A stretch of DNA of 64,000 bases from Bicyclus anynana (GCF_947172395.1 NC_069094.1:12514292-12578291); one strand, 5' to 3'. Positions 13,472-23,732 are shown, numbered from the stretch's first letter. The notes: a model not told the origin generated them from the letters alone. Program-made: numbers and translations.

Positions 13472-14682
13472 CGCAACTCGTTGAGCTATGTCGGTGACTT
13501 TGGTTCTTCTGCGGATCTCCTCATTTCTGATTCGATCACGCAGAGATACTCCTAACATAGCTCGTTCCATCGCCCGCTGTGTGACTCTGAGCCTTCTTAT
13601 GAGGCCCATAGTTAGCGACCAAGTCTCGGAACCATAGGTCATCACTGGCAACACGCACTGTTCGAAGACTTTTGTCTTCAGGCACTGAGGAATTTCGGAC
13701 GAAAAGATGTCGCGAAGTTTCCCGAATGCAGCCCAGCCGAGTTGGATTCGACGGTTCACCTCTTTCTCGAAATTGGACCTACCTAACTGGATCATATGTC
13801 CTAGGTATATGTATTCGTCTACAATTTCGAGTGCAGCGTTCTCAACTATAACTGGGTGGAGCGATACATGAGCATTACACATTATTTTTGTTTTGCCCAT
13901 GTTCATTTTCAGGCCCACCTGTTGAGAAACGCTGCTGAGGTCATTGAGCATGGTACTAAGGTCATCCAGAGTCTGTGCCATGATGACTACATCATCCGCG
14001 AACCGCAGTTGAGTGATGTACTCGCCATTGATGTTGATGCCAAGTCCGCCCCAGTCCAGAAGCTTAAAGACGTCTTCCAATGCGGCGGTAAATAGCTTCG
14101 GAGAGATCACATCTCCCTGACGCACTCCTCGCTGCAACTGGATTGGCCTCGTAGTCTGATCCTGAATACGGACTGACATAGTGGCGTTTTCGTACAAGCA
14201 CTTCAACGCTTGGATATACCTGTAATCAATTCGGCATCTCTGCAATGACCTTAGCACAGCCCAGGTTTCCACCGAATCGAAGGCTTTCTCATAGTCCACA
14301 AACGCTAAGCAAAGTGGCTGGTTATACTCGTGAGTCTTCTGTATAACCTGCCGCAGCGTATGGATGTGGTCTATGGTACTAAAGCCTTTTCGGAAACCGG
14401 CTTGTTCGGGAGGCTGGAAGTCGTCAAATCTATTAGCGAGACGATTCGTAATGACTCTCGAGAACAATTTGTAAACATGGCTTAGCAGCGAGATGGGTCT
14501 GTAATTCTTCAGCAAGGTGTTGTCACCTTTTTTGAAGAACAGAACCACCACGCTCCTATGCCACGCCTCAGGCGTCGTGCCCTCGTGAATGACGGAATTG
14601 AACAATCGCTGAAGGACTTTAAGTATCGGTTTTCCACCCGCTTTCAGGAGTTCTGCTGTGATTCCGTCCTCACCTGGCATAG
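13472..14682 (-). pseudogene. RTE-type reverse transcriptase, inverted 5' part of the LINE ORF
   Basis: An uninterrupted frame of about 400 codons encodes most of a non-LTR reverse transcriptase, the enzyme that copies LINE RNA into the target site. Visible motifs, numbered from the junction Met, are KNYRPISLL at 58-66, the catalytic LAFVDYEKAFD at 125-135, RGVRQGDVISPKLF at 184-197 and the active-site FADD at 227-230. The N-terminal endonuclease domain and the start of the RT are missing. The apparent ATG is an artefact: its CAT complement belongs to the other arm of the inversion, so the frame has no native start. At the far end the frame runs out of the element at 13471 into flanking DNA down to 13382. 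The absence of stops suggests a fairly recent insertion. Confidence 0.88.
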
Positions 14683-14932
14683 CTCAACGAGTTGCGAAGC
14701 TGAAGTGGCAATGGGCGGGGCACATAGTGCGAAGAGCCGATGGACGTTGGGGTCCCAAAGTGCTGGAATGGCGACCCCGCACTAGTAAGCGCAGTGTTGG
14801 CCGACCCCCCACCAGGTGGACTGACGACATCAAGCGAGTCGCAGGGATTCGCTGGATGCAGGCGGCTCAGTATCGTGATGTTTGGAAATCCCTACAAAAG
14901 GCCTATGTCCTGCAGTGGACGTCCATCGGCTG
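14680..14932 (+). pseudogene. RTE ORF2 C-terminal segment
   Basis: The + strand frame reads AQRVAKLKWQWAGHIVRR, then GRWGPKVLEWRPR, a GRPPTRWTDDIKR block, and ends VLQWTSIG before a TGA. This is the characteristic C-terminus of insect RTE polymerases, here intact and followed by the (ATG)n tail. It continues, after the short overlap, the protein encoded on the opposite strand at 13472-14679. Degenerate copies of this same segment lie at 16303, 16798, 52500 and 62136. Confidence 0.85.
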
Positions 14933-15173
14933 ATATGATGATGATGATGATGATGATAATAATTAGTAGAAAACTTAAAATTATAATTAGGAGGGTTCCA
15001 AACGCGCCTTGATTATAATCGGTTGAGCCCACCACAAACCCAGCCAGAATAAAACATATTAATGATAAAGTAAGTAGGTAACAATTGTAGATAACCATAG
15101 AGGGGCTAAAAATTTTGAGTCAGTCTCGGGTAGCAGTCGGCTTCGGACGGAGAAAACCCTGGCTACGCCTCTG

Positions 15174-15529
15174 GGTGCAGCAAGCGATGTATGCGGCGTA
15201 TGATCATTTTATATTGTATTGTAGTATTGATCATTAGTGTTTCATCCATCGCTAAGAGAGGTCGAGATCGTCGTAAGAGTTTCTCGGAGCGCCAACAGCC
15301 AGCAGTGAGGAAGCGCGATCGCTTAGGTTAGGTAGGTATACTACCTAATAAGGTAGTGTAGGAAATAGTAGTCTGAGACGGATATGACGTCGCTCGATCT
15401 CGTGTTGGCTCCTGCCGACGCTAGGTGGCGCGACTTGTTTCCGTAAAGGGGGGTGGCGATCGTTTGGCGGGAACGACTTGCGATATAAGACACCCGTCGT
15501 ACTGTCGGCTTCTACCGACAATCCTACTA
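15174..15529. other. GC-richer unexplained stretch
   Basis: About 350 bp distinctly richer in GC and CpG than the surroundings, with no long ORF. Near its right end CGATATAAGACACC looks like a TATA motif with a possible start site about 25 bases later. It might be a solo LTR, a promoter or a buried transposon; I do not recognise it. Confidence 0.3.
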
Positions 15530-15918
15530 TCCTACTAAATATTATAAAAGCGAAAGTTTGTATGGATGTTTGGACGTATGTTTGGATGTTTGTTACTCTT
15601 TAACGCCGCTACTACGAAAGCCATTTGGCTAAAATTTGGAATGGAAATGGATTTTACTCTAGATTAACACATAGGCTACTTTCTATCCCGAAAAACTCCA
15701 TGGTTTCCCGAGATTTGCGAAAACTGATTTTAATGATATGAATGTTTGTTACTCTTTCACGCCTCGACTACTTAACCGAATTAGCTGAAATTTGGTATTG
15801 AGATATATTATAGCATGGATTAACACATAGGCTACTTTTTATCCCGGAAAATCCATGGTTCCCGAGGGATTTGTGAAAAACTAAATTCCACGCGGACGCA
15901 GTCGTGGGCGTCCGCTAG
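15530..15918 (+). mobile_element. Non-autonomous Helitron with internal duplication
   Basis: Starts TC CTACTAAATATTATAA after an A and ends GGGCGTCCGCTAG before a T, with the GC-rich palindrome GACGCAGTCGTGGGCGTC near the 3' end. The central segment (GTTTGTTACTCTTT ... ATCCCG ... CCATGGTT) occurs twice in tandem at about 15590 and 15745, making this copy about 389 bp against about 245 bp for its relative at 35997. Confidence 0.75.
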
Positions 15919-16302
15919 TAGCTAAATACATGAAACAGCTCTCTCAAAATCTCATTTTCATCAACATTTCTTGCTATCTAATTATTTATGGGTTACTTGA
16001 GAAAAGGGGAGTGTTTGTTAACAATCAAAGGAACTTCAACCCTACACACAGCGTCCACAAGTGCGTGACTCTACTCAAGGTCATTCTCTGCCATTTTTGG
16101 GTCTTATTTCGGTTACAGTTTGAATTGTTAATTAAGTTTCCCTGACAAATTTTGTGAATCAGAACCTTTGTTCCACATTGGTTCTTTTTTTTTAAATCCA
16201 CTTTTGAAGCTTCTGCTAAAAGTAGGTATATCTCGATAGATAGGTAGGTATACCTATGACATGATCATCGGGACTAATTTTTAATCATCAGCACCTTTTT
16301 TG

Positions 16303-16350
16303 GTACGTTGGGGTGCGAAGGTGCTGGAATGGCGACCCCGCATTAGAAAA
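16303..16350 (+). mobile_element. RTE LINE fragment
   Basis: About 48 bp match the GRWGPKVLEWRPR-coding segment of the RTE at 14735-14780 (ACGTTGGGGTGCGAAGGTGC). Both ends are truncated. Confidence 0.6.
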
Positions 16351-16797
16351 TGTAGTAACACCTGCTTGAACCACCGAAAGGTCAACGCACTTTATTGCCA
16401 ATCTATAAGGCACGGACCATATGTGGCTACTAGAAAATCAATCAAAAAGCCCCACCTAAGTAGGTTACAATACAGTAAATTACTAAGTAGGTACAAATGT
16501 ACCTATGTGGTAGTGGTATTTCAATTCAGGAATTTTAATTGATTGTAACGACATGGTTAAACGAATGAATACTTAATTAGAAAGGATCCTTTGTCCCAAT
16601 CAGGGGTCCTAATCTCGTAAAATGTCGGCCCATATTATGTTTGATAATTATTGCCGATAATTTAGACTTTTTAAGCACCTCTCTGTCGTAGTAAGTAATT
16701 CTGAGGTTTACAATTGAGGTCCTAGGTTCGATTTCCAATCAAGTCATCATACCACTCTCCTGTCTAACAGAAAAAGAAGAGTAGTGTGAAGACAGGT

Positions 16798-16991
16798 GAT
16801 GAAGCGAGCTATGCTTGGGGTTTCTCTGCGTGATCGAAACAGACATGAGGAGACCCGCAGAAGAACCAAAGTCTCTAATTACAACATAGCTCAGCGAGTC
16901 GCGAAGCAAAAGTGGCAATGGGCAGGCCACATAGTTTGAAAAGCCGATGGACGTTGGGGTCCCAAGGGGCTGGTATGGCGACCCCGCACTA
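16798..16991 (+). mobile_element. RTE LINE fragment
   Basis: Degenerate copy of the RTE ORF from the RAMLGVSLRDR segment through VLEWRPR, with an in-frame stop (TGA at the IVRR site) and a CCC-to-GGG change. It stops before the LINE tail, so it is an internal relic. Confidence 0.75.
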
Positions 16992-17308
16992 CAAATCCCT
17001 ATTGTATAAATCCGATAATGCGCAGTAAGAGACTTTGAGCTCATTTTATTGATCATATCTATTTTTACTCGTATTCTATACCTATATCAATAAGATTTGC
17101 TGACCCGGCAAACGATAATCTCATCTTCATGGAGCAGGATTGCAGGTCCAAGCTTACTCCTCTTCTATAAGAAGACCATGCCTAAAGCTTGGCAAATTCG
17201 TTCGTAACACTCCCGATAGTCCGCGCGGGCCGGGAGGGGGGTAGCGATGCCCCGCTAGCACGACTGACATACCCGTGCAGTCCGTTCCCCCCGTCGCCCG
17301 CATATATA

Positions 17309-17593
17309 TTTTTTTATCCTTTACAAGTTAGCCCTTGACTACAATCTCACCTGATGATGCAATTTAAGATAGAAGCGGGCTAACTTGTTAGGAGGAGGGT
17401 GAAAATCCACACCCCTTTCAGTTTCTACACGACGTCATACCGGAACGCTAAATCACTTGGCGGTACGTATTTTAAGCCACGGCCGAAGACTCCCACCAGG
17501 CAGACCTAACTTCAATCGTTTCAGCCGGAGATCGAATCCAGGACCTCGGTCATGTAAATCCACCGCGCATACCACTGCGCCACGGACGCCGTC
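17309..17593 (-). mobile_element. tRNA-derived SINE, family A, nearly complete
   Basis: In - orientation the copy has a tRNA-like head with A box (GTGGCGCAGTGGTATGCGCG) and B box (GATTCGATCTCCGG), then a body ending in a T-run on the + strand, that is an A-rich tail. The same family recurs at 28671, 47730, 48386, 58713 and 61499. The B box makes it resemble a tRNA, but no cloverleaf acceptor stem forms. Confidence 0.8.
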
Positions 17594-18423
17594 AAAAAAC
17601 TCGTCGTTGCACTCAGTGGTGTCTACAAGGGTAGGAGGAGGTGCGCATATCGGCGCCTTCTACCACCCGTTCTTACTCTGCGAAGCGGGTCAGCATCAAA
17701 CGCCCGTTCTCTTCTTCTCCGATGCCTCTTTTAAGTACAGTGAGTCAGTGAGTGAGTGAGCTATTGTTCGGTCAGTATTGAATTGTTAGTTACTTGGCTG
17801 GGTGCCAACACAAGCGGAGAAGGGGAGTGATAACATGTTGTAAAGGGGCCCCTCAACCCTACTGGAATCAGTTGCAAGTCCGAGATCCGCTGGTGGCTGA
17901 CTCCTTGCCATACGCTAGTTAATCCTCGTATACATCTGATTCAATATTGTAATATGAGGGTAGAACGGTATCAAGCAAACCGCAAATTGTTCCACAAACA
18001 ATTGATAGTGTTACTTTGTGTATCTACCATCCTTGACACGTAAAGCTTAGAACCTGCTCTGAGGCTACGGCTTCTCCGCCATCAGAAGTGGAATTTAGTC
18101 TGGTCCGCCGTCTTACATATAATGCCTACCCTAGTTAAAAACCTCGTGCACACCTGTGCACAGGTGTATGAGGGCCAGACAAGCGCTGTAAACTGTAGAG
18201 ACGCATTATAAATTCATACCTATTTAGAAATTTCGCTACTGTCTCCCGCCTCGGACGTGATCTCGAGCTTTCTCGCTTGAATACTAACGAGATTTACTGC
18301 TTAATATCTTTGTACGTAACCATGGGATTCATAGGGATTAGACGAGTAAGCACTTACCTACTATACCTACCTACACTTGGCGTCAGTGCTGTATTTACAT
18401 TTACCGCCACAAGTTATAAAATA
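17594..18423. other. Unannotated intergenic sequence
   Basis: No gene or clear repeat boundary. A GTGAGTCAGTGAGTGAGTGAG microsatellite-like run sits near 17740-17760, and CACCTGTGCACAGGTG, a short palindrome, lies at about 18152-18167. Confidence 0.4.
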
Positions 18424-18787
18424 CTAGCTGACGCCACGTGGTTTCACCCGAGTGATTCTCGTTCCTGTAGGAATACGGGGATAATATAATATATATCTAA
18501 CACTGTTTTTCAAATCGGACCAGTTCCTGAGATTAGCGCGATAAATCAAACAAACAAACAAACTCTTAAGCTTTATAATCGTCGTCGTCGTCGTTATCAA
18601 TCCATATACGGCTCACTGCTGAGCTCGAGTCACCTCACAGAATGAGAGGGTGTAGGCCAATAGTCCACCACGCTGGCCCAATCGGATTGGCAGATTTCAC
18701 ACACGCAGAGAATTAAGAAATTCTCTGGTATGCAGATTTCCTCACGATGTTTTCCTTCACCGATTGAGACACGTGATATTCTATATT

Positions 18788-19449
18788 TGTTAAGAATTGT
18801 TAGACTTATTTTAGAACTACCAATTCTTGTTGACGATATTCTTGTTATATATATATGATTACTTTCTTAGGTTATGCATAATGTCAAGTAGGTATAAGTT
18901 AGCTAGTTACTTCCTTCCTTACTTCTTAGTATATATGTATGCATAGTTAAGTGTATTTCTGGTAAAGTAAGAATCACCTGTACATATATTAAGATAACTA
19001 GTAATAAGAGTATTAGACTGTAGTTACTAAGCAATTATAACGTATAGATAAATAGACCGATTAACCAATAATGTTAAGTACTAATATTATATTGTAAACT
19101 ATCTGTAATGTATTACATTGTTGTATCTGTATTGCTGCATCACTCTAATTGTAATATTGTCTCTTTCTAACGAATATGCACTGTACTACTCACACACTAT
19201 TGTTATTTCACTTATCATATAATGCTATCTCATTCATGTCTATAACTCTGTCTCTTTTGTATATATTTTTATAACTGGAATAAAGTTGAGAGAATGCGAG
19301 CGCTTCTAATCCTATATAATTCAGCACCCCAATAATATTTCACACACTTCACTCCCGAAGCCTGAAGCGATCGCACCTCTACATTAAGAAATTACGTGTT
19401 TTATTTATACGCGTCTCCCTGTGGTTTGGACTCTCCAAAATCCTCCACA
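18788..19449 (+). repeat. 5' LTR
   Basis: 662 bp, TG...CA termini, AATAAA at 19279-19284. The last 120 bp or so match the 3' LTR almost base for base, while the first 450 bp align only patchily with it. Confidence 0.85.
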
Positions 19450-19454
19450 GTGCA

Positions 19455-19472
19455 TGGTCCTTCGTACCGGAT
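19455..19472 (+). other. Candidate primer-binding site
   Basis: TGGTCCTTCGTACCGGAT begins five bases after the 5' LTR. TGG is the expected complement of a tRNA CCA end, but I cannot assign the tRNA. Confidence 0.45.
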
Positions 19473-19539
19473 TCACCGAGCCGGCAAACATTTGAAGAAT
19501 AAGCTCAGGCAAGAGAGCGTCTCCGTGGAAGAACTGAAG

Positions 19540-20150
19540 AGGAATCAACCTATCGCCGCAGAACAGGGTTCCGCGGGCTGGGAAGATCGTTCAGTTGGGC
19601 CACGGAACTGAAGTGACGTCATCGAAGTCTGCCTAGACCGAAGAAAAGGCATCAACCCTTCGCTGCGGGTGCATTGAGGCGAAGCTCAGTAGTAGCTGCC
19701 GAAGACCGCGAGGCTTGTGGGGAAGATCGTTTCATCGAGCTACAGACCAACTAAGGATCTACGACGCATCCACGAAAAGGAATCTACCTTCGCTGCGGGT
19801 GCATTGAGGCGAAGCTCAGTAGTAGCTGCCAAAGACCGCGAGGCTGTGGGGAAGATCGTTTCGTCGCGCAGTAGAAGACCTTCAACGGAGTCACACCTTC
19901 AACAAAACGAAGAGGAATCCACCTTCGCTGCGGGTGCATTGAGGCGAAGCTCCGAGTAGCTGCTGAAGACCGCGAGGCTGTTGGGAAGATCGCTTCGTCG
20001 CGTTGGAGAAGACTTCAAGGGAGTCACCTTCAACAAACCGAAGAGGAATCCACCTTCGCTGCGGGTGCATTGAGGCAAAGCTCGGAGTAGCTGCTGAAGA
20101 CCGCGAGGCTGTTGGGAAGATCGCTTCGTCGCGTTGGAGAAGACTCTAAG
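19540..20150 (+). repeat. GC-rich tandem repeats in the LTR element leader
   Basis: The block CTTCGCTGCGGGTGCATTG starts at about 19658, 19788, 19923 and 20054, giving units of about 130, 135 and 131 bp; a degenerate unit precedes the first. Unit length is not a multiple of three and varies, so it is unlikely to be coding. Its base composition contrasts sharply with the A-rich ORF that follows. A structured or packaging RNA is one possibility, without direct evidence. Confidence 0.85.
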
Positions 20151-20459
20151 CGGTTTACCGCGCCTCATCTGTTCACCACCTAACGGTGTCAAACGGTGAA
20201 CAGTGAGTTAACGCCTAACGGCGGGAGCAGTATACCAGACGATACTGCCAGCTTGCCTTAACCGGCAGCTGTAACAGTCTGATCGCGCCGATACGGTTCA
20301 CGTGAGATAGGGGTCCTCCTAGTAGGCACAGCCGAGGGTGTCGGGCGTTCCTCCCGATACCTGAGCACTCTAACCCTCACGTGTTACCCTCTGTCGGGCG
20401 ATTCCCACCTCACCTTACCTATTACTCCATCCCTGGGAGAGTGTGTCTTTCGAGACCCT

Positions 20460-20690
20460 CAAACAGGACTGCTAGGGCATTAGGGCTGATAGGGCAGTTA
20501 GGGTATTAGGTACGGTAGGTTTATTAGGGTATTTATGTATTTTATTTTTAAGGTATTTATTTATTTTATTTAGGGTTTTAAACGGTATATTTATTAGGGT
20601 ATTTATTTATTTTATTTTTCGAGTATTTATTTATTTTATTTAGGGTTAACGTTAGGATTATTAGGGTTTTAGGGACAGTAGGATTGGTAC
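20460..20690 (+). repeat. TTAGGGT/TTTATTTATTTTATTT interspersed repeat
   Basis: TTAGGG or TTAGGGT words recur about ten times here, mixed with three imperfect copies of TATTTATTTATTTTATTT about 50 bp apart. The words are too irregular for a telomeric array. The region sits between the GC-rich leader and the ORF of the LTR element. Confidence 0.6.
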
Positions 20691-20770
20691 AGTTCATAAA
20701 ACCCCGAAAAAGAAGAGAGCAAGATTAGCTCCAAAATAGATTAAATAAAGAGAACGACGTACGCAAGAAC

Positions 20771-23020
20771 ATGGATAGTTTAACAAGCACAGAAATGCAA
20801 ATGCTATTAAACTACCTACAAAACGTAGAACGAGTATCAAATGAAGACCCCTGCATAAATAATAATTATCGAACACAAGCTTTATATGACGGACCCCGCA
20901 TGGATAAACGGATACGAGACTCTAATGATAAGAAAAGGAGAAGAGCCATTTTAGAGGCACGTCTAGAAATTCAAAAAGCACGATGTGAACGGGCAAATAT
21001 AGAAGTCGAGTTAGCAAAAACAAAAATTGAACTTATGCAACTCACAGAAGAAAGTAACTTTAGTAGAGAAATAGAAATTGTTAATAACGATATAGAAAAA
21101 TTGCCAATGACAAATGAAAATAAAGACATTAACTTTATAAATAGTTTAGACAGAACAAATGCGACAATAAACAATTACAGTAATTCAAATTCAAGCTGTG
21201 ATATCCAGTCTCAAGATGAAATTAGAATAGTTTCAGCCAGCTCTACTACAGAAAAAATAACTCCTTTTTGCAAACTATACACACTGGAAAGGCAAAGCTC
21301 CATAACTAAATCACGTGTCATGGAAGATGGACTACAATCAATAATTTCAAAAAAGAAACTGCAAACAAATTATCATTTAAAATTAAAACAAGATACTACA
21401 ACAACATGGCCACATAAGTACGAGATTGAGCAACGTGGCAAGTTTGGCAAAAACACTCATATCATACGAAATGCATCTGTATCTTTAGATAAACTATATA
21501 CAGCGAAACGTTATATAAAATCAAAACCAATAGAGCTGTATATAACAAGCGCAAGGGCAATAGTTAAATTGAAAAAATTACCTACAAGAATATTTCACAT
21601 GATAACTAATCAAATGTATAGCATTATTGCTTTGGAAGTAAACCTGCTCAAGAATACAATTTCTTATGATTCAACCACATCAGAAAATTTCAACTTAGCC
21701 TCGAAATCAATGACAATAAAAAACATCAAAGATTGCCCACAAATTAAGGATAGAAGAACACTTATGAAATATGAAGTAAGATCATCTTCTTTCAAAGATA
21801 TAAAACAGTTTAGTAATGGTTTAAAAACTAATATTTCGGTTAAATCAACAAGCTTTCTGAATTACGTAACATTAATACCAACCTACGTCTCAGGAATTAA
21901 ACCTAAACTAAAAATGTCATATTACAATGAAATAAAAGCAAAACTTAATAATAAGATAACACAGAGATTCGACGTAGAAACTATAAAACTCATTGCATTG
22001 CCTGAAAATAATTTAAAAATACGTTTAAACTTACACCGCAACATAATAAAACAAGAACCGTTGTATTATATAGAAAAAAAGATATTCAAAAAACCTACAA
22101 TAGAGATAAATAAACAAGTAAGAAATTGGAGAAACGAAACAACAAAACCAATCATCGCAGAAATAAAAAATGGTTTACTACAGCCACCTGCACGTAATAA
22201 AATAATAGTTCTAAAGCTACGACACAATAACAATGTCATAAAACAACTAATCCAAGAACGCTATTGTTCAAAACTAAAAGAAATACCTAACGAACATACA
22301 AATGATGATCCCACAAACGAAACCTTAACAATAGAAGGTACAATAAAATATGTTTCCGAAATACTCGACCATATTTTATTATCGTCAGCTGCAGATAAAA
22401 AAACAATGCTAATTCACCAAATCAGTAATAACCACGTGTATAGAAAGATAAGAATACTGCCGCAAAGCATGAAAATATTTGGGCATCGTTACAATAAACA
22501 GATAATAAACCCAATCTTACAGAGATTTCCGAATTCGGTTATTCAGTTTAAGGGATTAACATTCGACGAGATAAGTAAGATAATATGGAAGTTGAAATCA
22601 TTAACCTGTTCCACTGAATACACGCGTACAACAAGAATTTATTCACATAAAATAGCTCAAATAGAACATGGACAAAATTGCAACATTAAACGTTTCCATA
22701 TTGAGCTAAAATTCCTAATCATAACAAAGACGAAAGACGAAAGGAACAATCATTTATTGACAATAACAAAATTCATAGAAAGACGCATAATTTTATCACC
22801 ATCGTATCAACACACTCAATCTCGAGACGAGGGGGAGCTCCATGTTAATGTAAATTATATTAAATTTATACATAATCAATCTTGGAAAACTAGACTCAAG
22901 AACTTTAGAAAACTTAGTCTTGATGACAAGACAACGTCTATAACAAAACTCACTTCAAGACAACAACTACAAGGTTGCAACGGAATTAAATTAATAGCAC
23001 AGCGAAATGCACAACAATAG
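20771..23020 (+). CDS. Unrecognised 749-residue ORF of the LTR element
   Basis: A single uninterrupted frame, starting at the first ATG after the leader. I do not recognise the protein. Residues 50-95 (KKRRRAILEARLEIQKARCE onward) are charged and heptad-like, predicting a coiled coil. The rest is basic and rich in Lys, Ile, Asn and Thr, with no Zn-knuckle, no DxG protease, no YxDD and no HHCC/DDE integrase pattern. The coding strand is very A-rich, as in many retroelement gag and pol genes and unlike the GC-rich leader 600 bp upstream. The position after the leader would suit a Gag-like protein, and the N-terminal coiled coil would allow self-assembly, but that is inference. It could also be a captured cellular sequence. 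That 749 codons remain open although the flanking LTRs differ greatly is odd. Confidence 0.65.
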   Translation: MDSLTSTEMQMLLNYLQNVERVSNEDPCINNNYRTQALYDGPRMDKRIRDSNDKKRRRAILEARLEIQKARCERANIEVELAKTKIELMQLTEESNFSREIEIVNNDIEKLPMTNENKDINFINSLDRTNATINNYSNSNSSCDIQSQDEIRIVSASSTTEKITPFCKLYTLERQSSITKSRVMEDGLQSIISKKKLQTNYHLKLKQDTTTTWPHKYEIEQRGKFGKNTHIIRNASVSLDKLYTAKRYIKSKPIELYITSARAIVKLKKLPTRIFHMITNQMYSIIALEVNLLKNTISYDSTTSENFNLASKSMTIKNIKDCPQIKDRRTLMKYEVRSSSFKDIKQFSNGLKTNISVKSTSFLNYVTLIPTYVSGIKPKLKMSYYNEIKAKLNNKITQRFDVETIKLIALPENNLKIRLNLHRNIIKQEPLYYIEKKIFKKPTIEINKQVRNWRNETTKPIIAEIKNGLLQPPARNKIIVLKLRHNNNVIKQLIQERYCSKLKEIPNEHTNDDPTNETLTIEGTIKYVSEILDHILLSSAADKKTMLIHQISNNHVYRKIRILPQSMKIFGHRYNKQIINPILQRFPNSVIQFKGLTFDEISKIIWKLKSLTCSTEYTRTTRIYSHKIAQIEHGQNCNIKRFHIELKFLIITKTKDERNNHLLTITKFIERRIILSPSYQHTQSRDEGELHVNVNYIKFIHNQSWKTRLKNFRKLSLDDKTTSITKLTSRQQLQGCNGIKLIAQRNAQQ

Positions 23021-23720
23021 CTTGAAAACTACTAACAATCATTAAGTATTAAAAGTAATTATTAACAAGTACTATATGAAAGCATGCGAAGAAGAAATCA
23101 ATAATCATCTACTTATCATCATTAAGACTGTTAAGAAGTGTATACGTAATCACAAGCTAATAAGGTTAATCTTTTATTACATGTTTGAATAAGTTCAGAG
23201 TTTAATTAGATTTAATAATTTACTTGTCAGGAAAATTAAAAAATTGCAAGGTCCAAATTAATTGTACATGATAGTTTAAGAGTATTGACTCGAAAATCAT
23301 AATATATTTCAACGTAACATAGCCATTTTGAAGCCTACTTTACTAACTCTAGACTAAAATAATTTACTTTAACTTTAATTTACAAACTAAAGCTTTCTAT
23401 ACGAAAACAATAAGCATGATATCAGCATCAGCTTCTTATTATTGTCAACTAAATCTGAGGTAAACTTCCCGTCTTTAACGGCATAAACAATTGTAATAAA
23501 AGAACATAAATTGTTTAAATAGTAAACTAGTATTGATTGACAAAAAACAAAATATTAATAAAAATCTTAGATTCAGACAATGAAACAAACTGTCACTAGT
23601 TAAAACATTTAGTTGTTGTAAAATTTATTTGATTTGGTACCAAGAGTTTAGATATCGCCTGTATCGTCAACCCCTACATTTGGTGCTGCAGATTACATCT
23701 TAACAGATCTTATCTTCGCA
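23021..23720 (+). other. Non-coding 3' part of the LTR element
   Basis: About 700 bp between the ORF stop and the purine tract, A/T-rich and without ORFs. A truncated pol gene is not recognisable here in any frame. Confidence 0.6.
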
Positions 23721-23732
23721 CGAGGGGGAGAC
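23721..23732 (+). other. Candidate polypurine tract
   Basis: CGAGGGGGAGAC immediately precedes the TG of the 3' LTR, the expected place for the plus-strand primer of an LTR retrotransposon. Confidence 0.7.

Larger units (their letters stand above)
13472..14953 (+). mobile_element. RTE-clade LINE, 5'-truncated and 5'-inverted (twin-primed)
   Basis: The element consists of two parts of one LINE in opposite orientation. 13472-14679 carries the reverse transcriptase on the - strand. 14680-14953 carries the last part of the same ORF and the (ATG)n tail on the + strand. The two parts share an overlap of about 21 bp of element sequence, read as CATAGCTCAACGAG and so on at 14680 and again inverted at 13472-13494. 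The whole unit lies between 11-bp direct repeats. This is the signature of twin priming during L1-like or RTE-like retrotransposition. Confidence 0.82.
13159..15173. mobile_element. Possible older DNA transposon hosting the RTE insertion
   Basis: CAGTGGCGTAGC at 13159-13170 faces its near reverse complement GGCTACGCCTCTG at 15161-15173. The interval without the RTE insertion would be about 530 bp of non-coding sequence. Similar GGCGTAGCTA-type ends occur at 24960 and 36810. I could not find a matching target-site duplication, so the ends are uncertain. Confidence 0.35.

Noticed and set aside
14558..15012. Overlapping open frames on both strands at the LINE joint
   Set aside because: Only the frame ending VLQWTSIG is family-like; the others are shadows or come from the (ATG)n tail.
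19396..20192. Short open frames in the LTR leader
   Set aside because: They run across the 130-bp tandem repeats, whose lengths are not multiples of three; no shared protein sequence between units.
20460..20690. Interstitial telomere repeat (TTAGGG words)
   Set aside because: Irregular spacing, wrong unit for insects (TTAGG), and located inside the LTR element.
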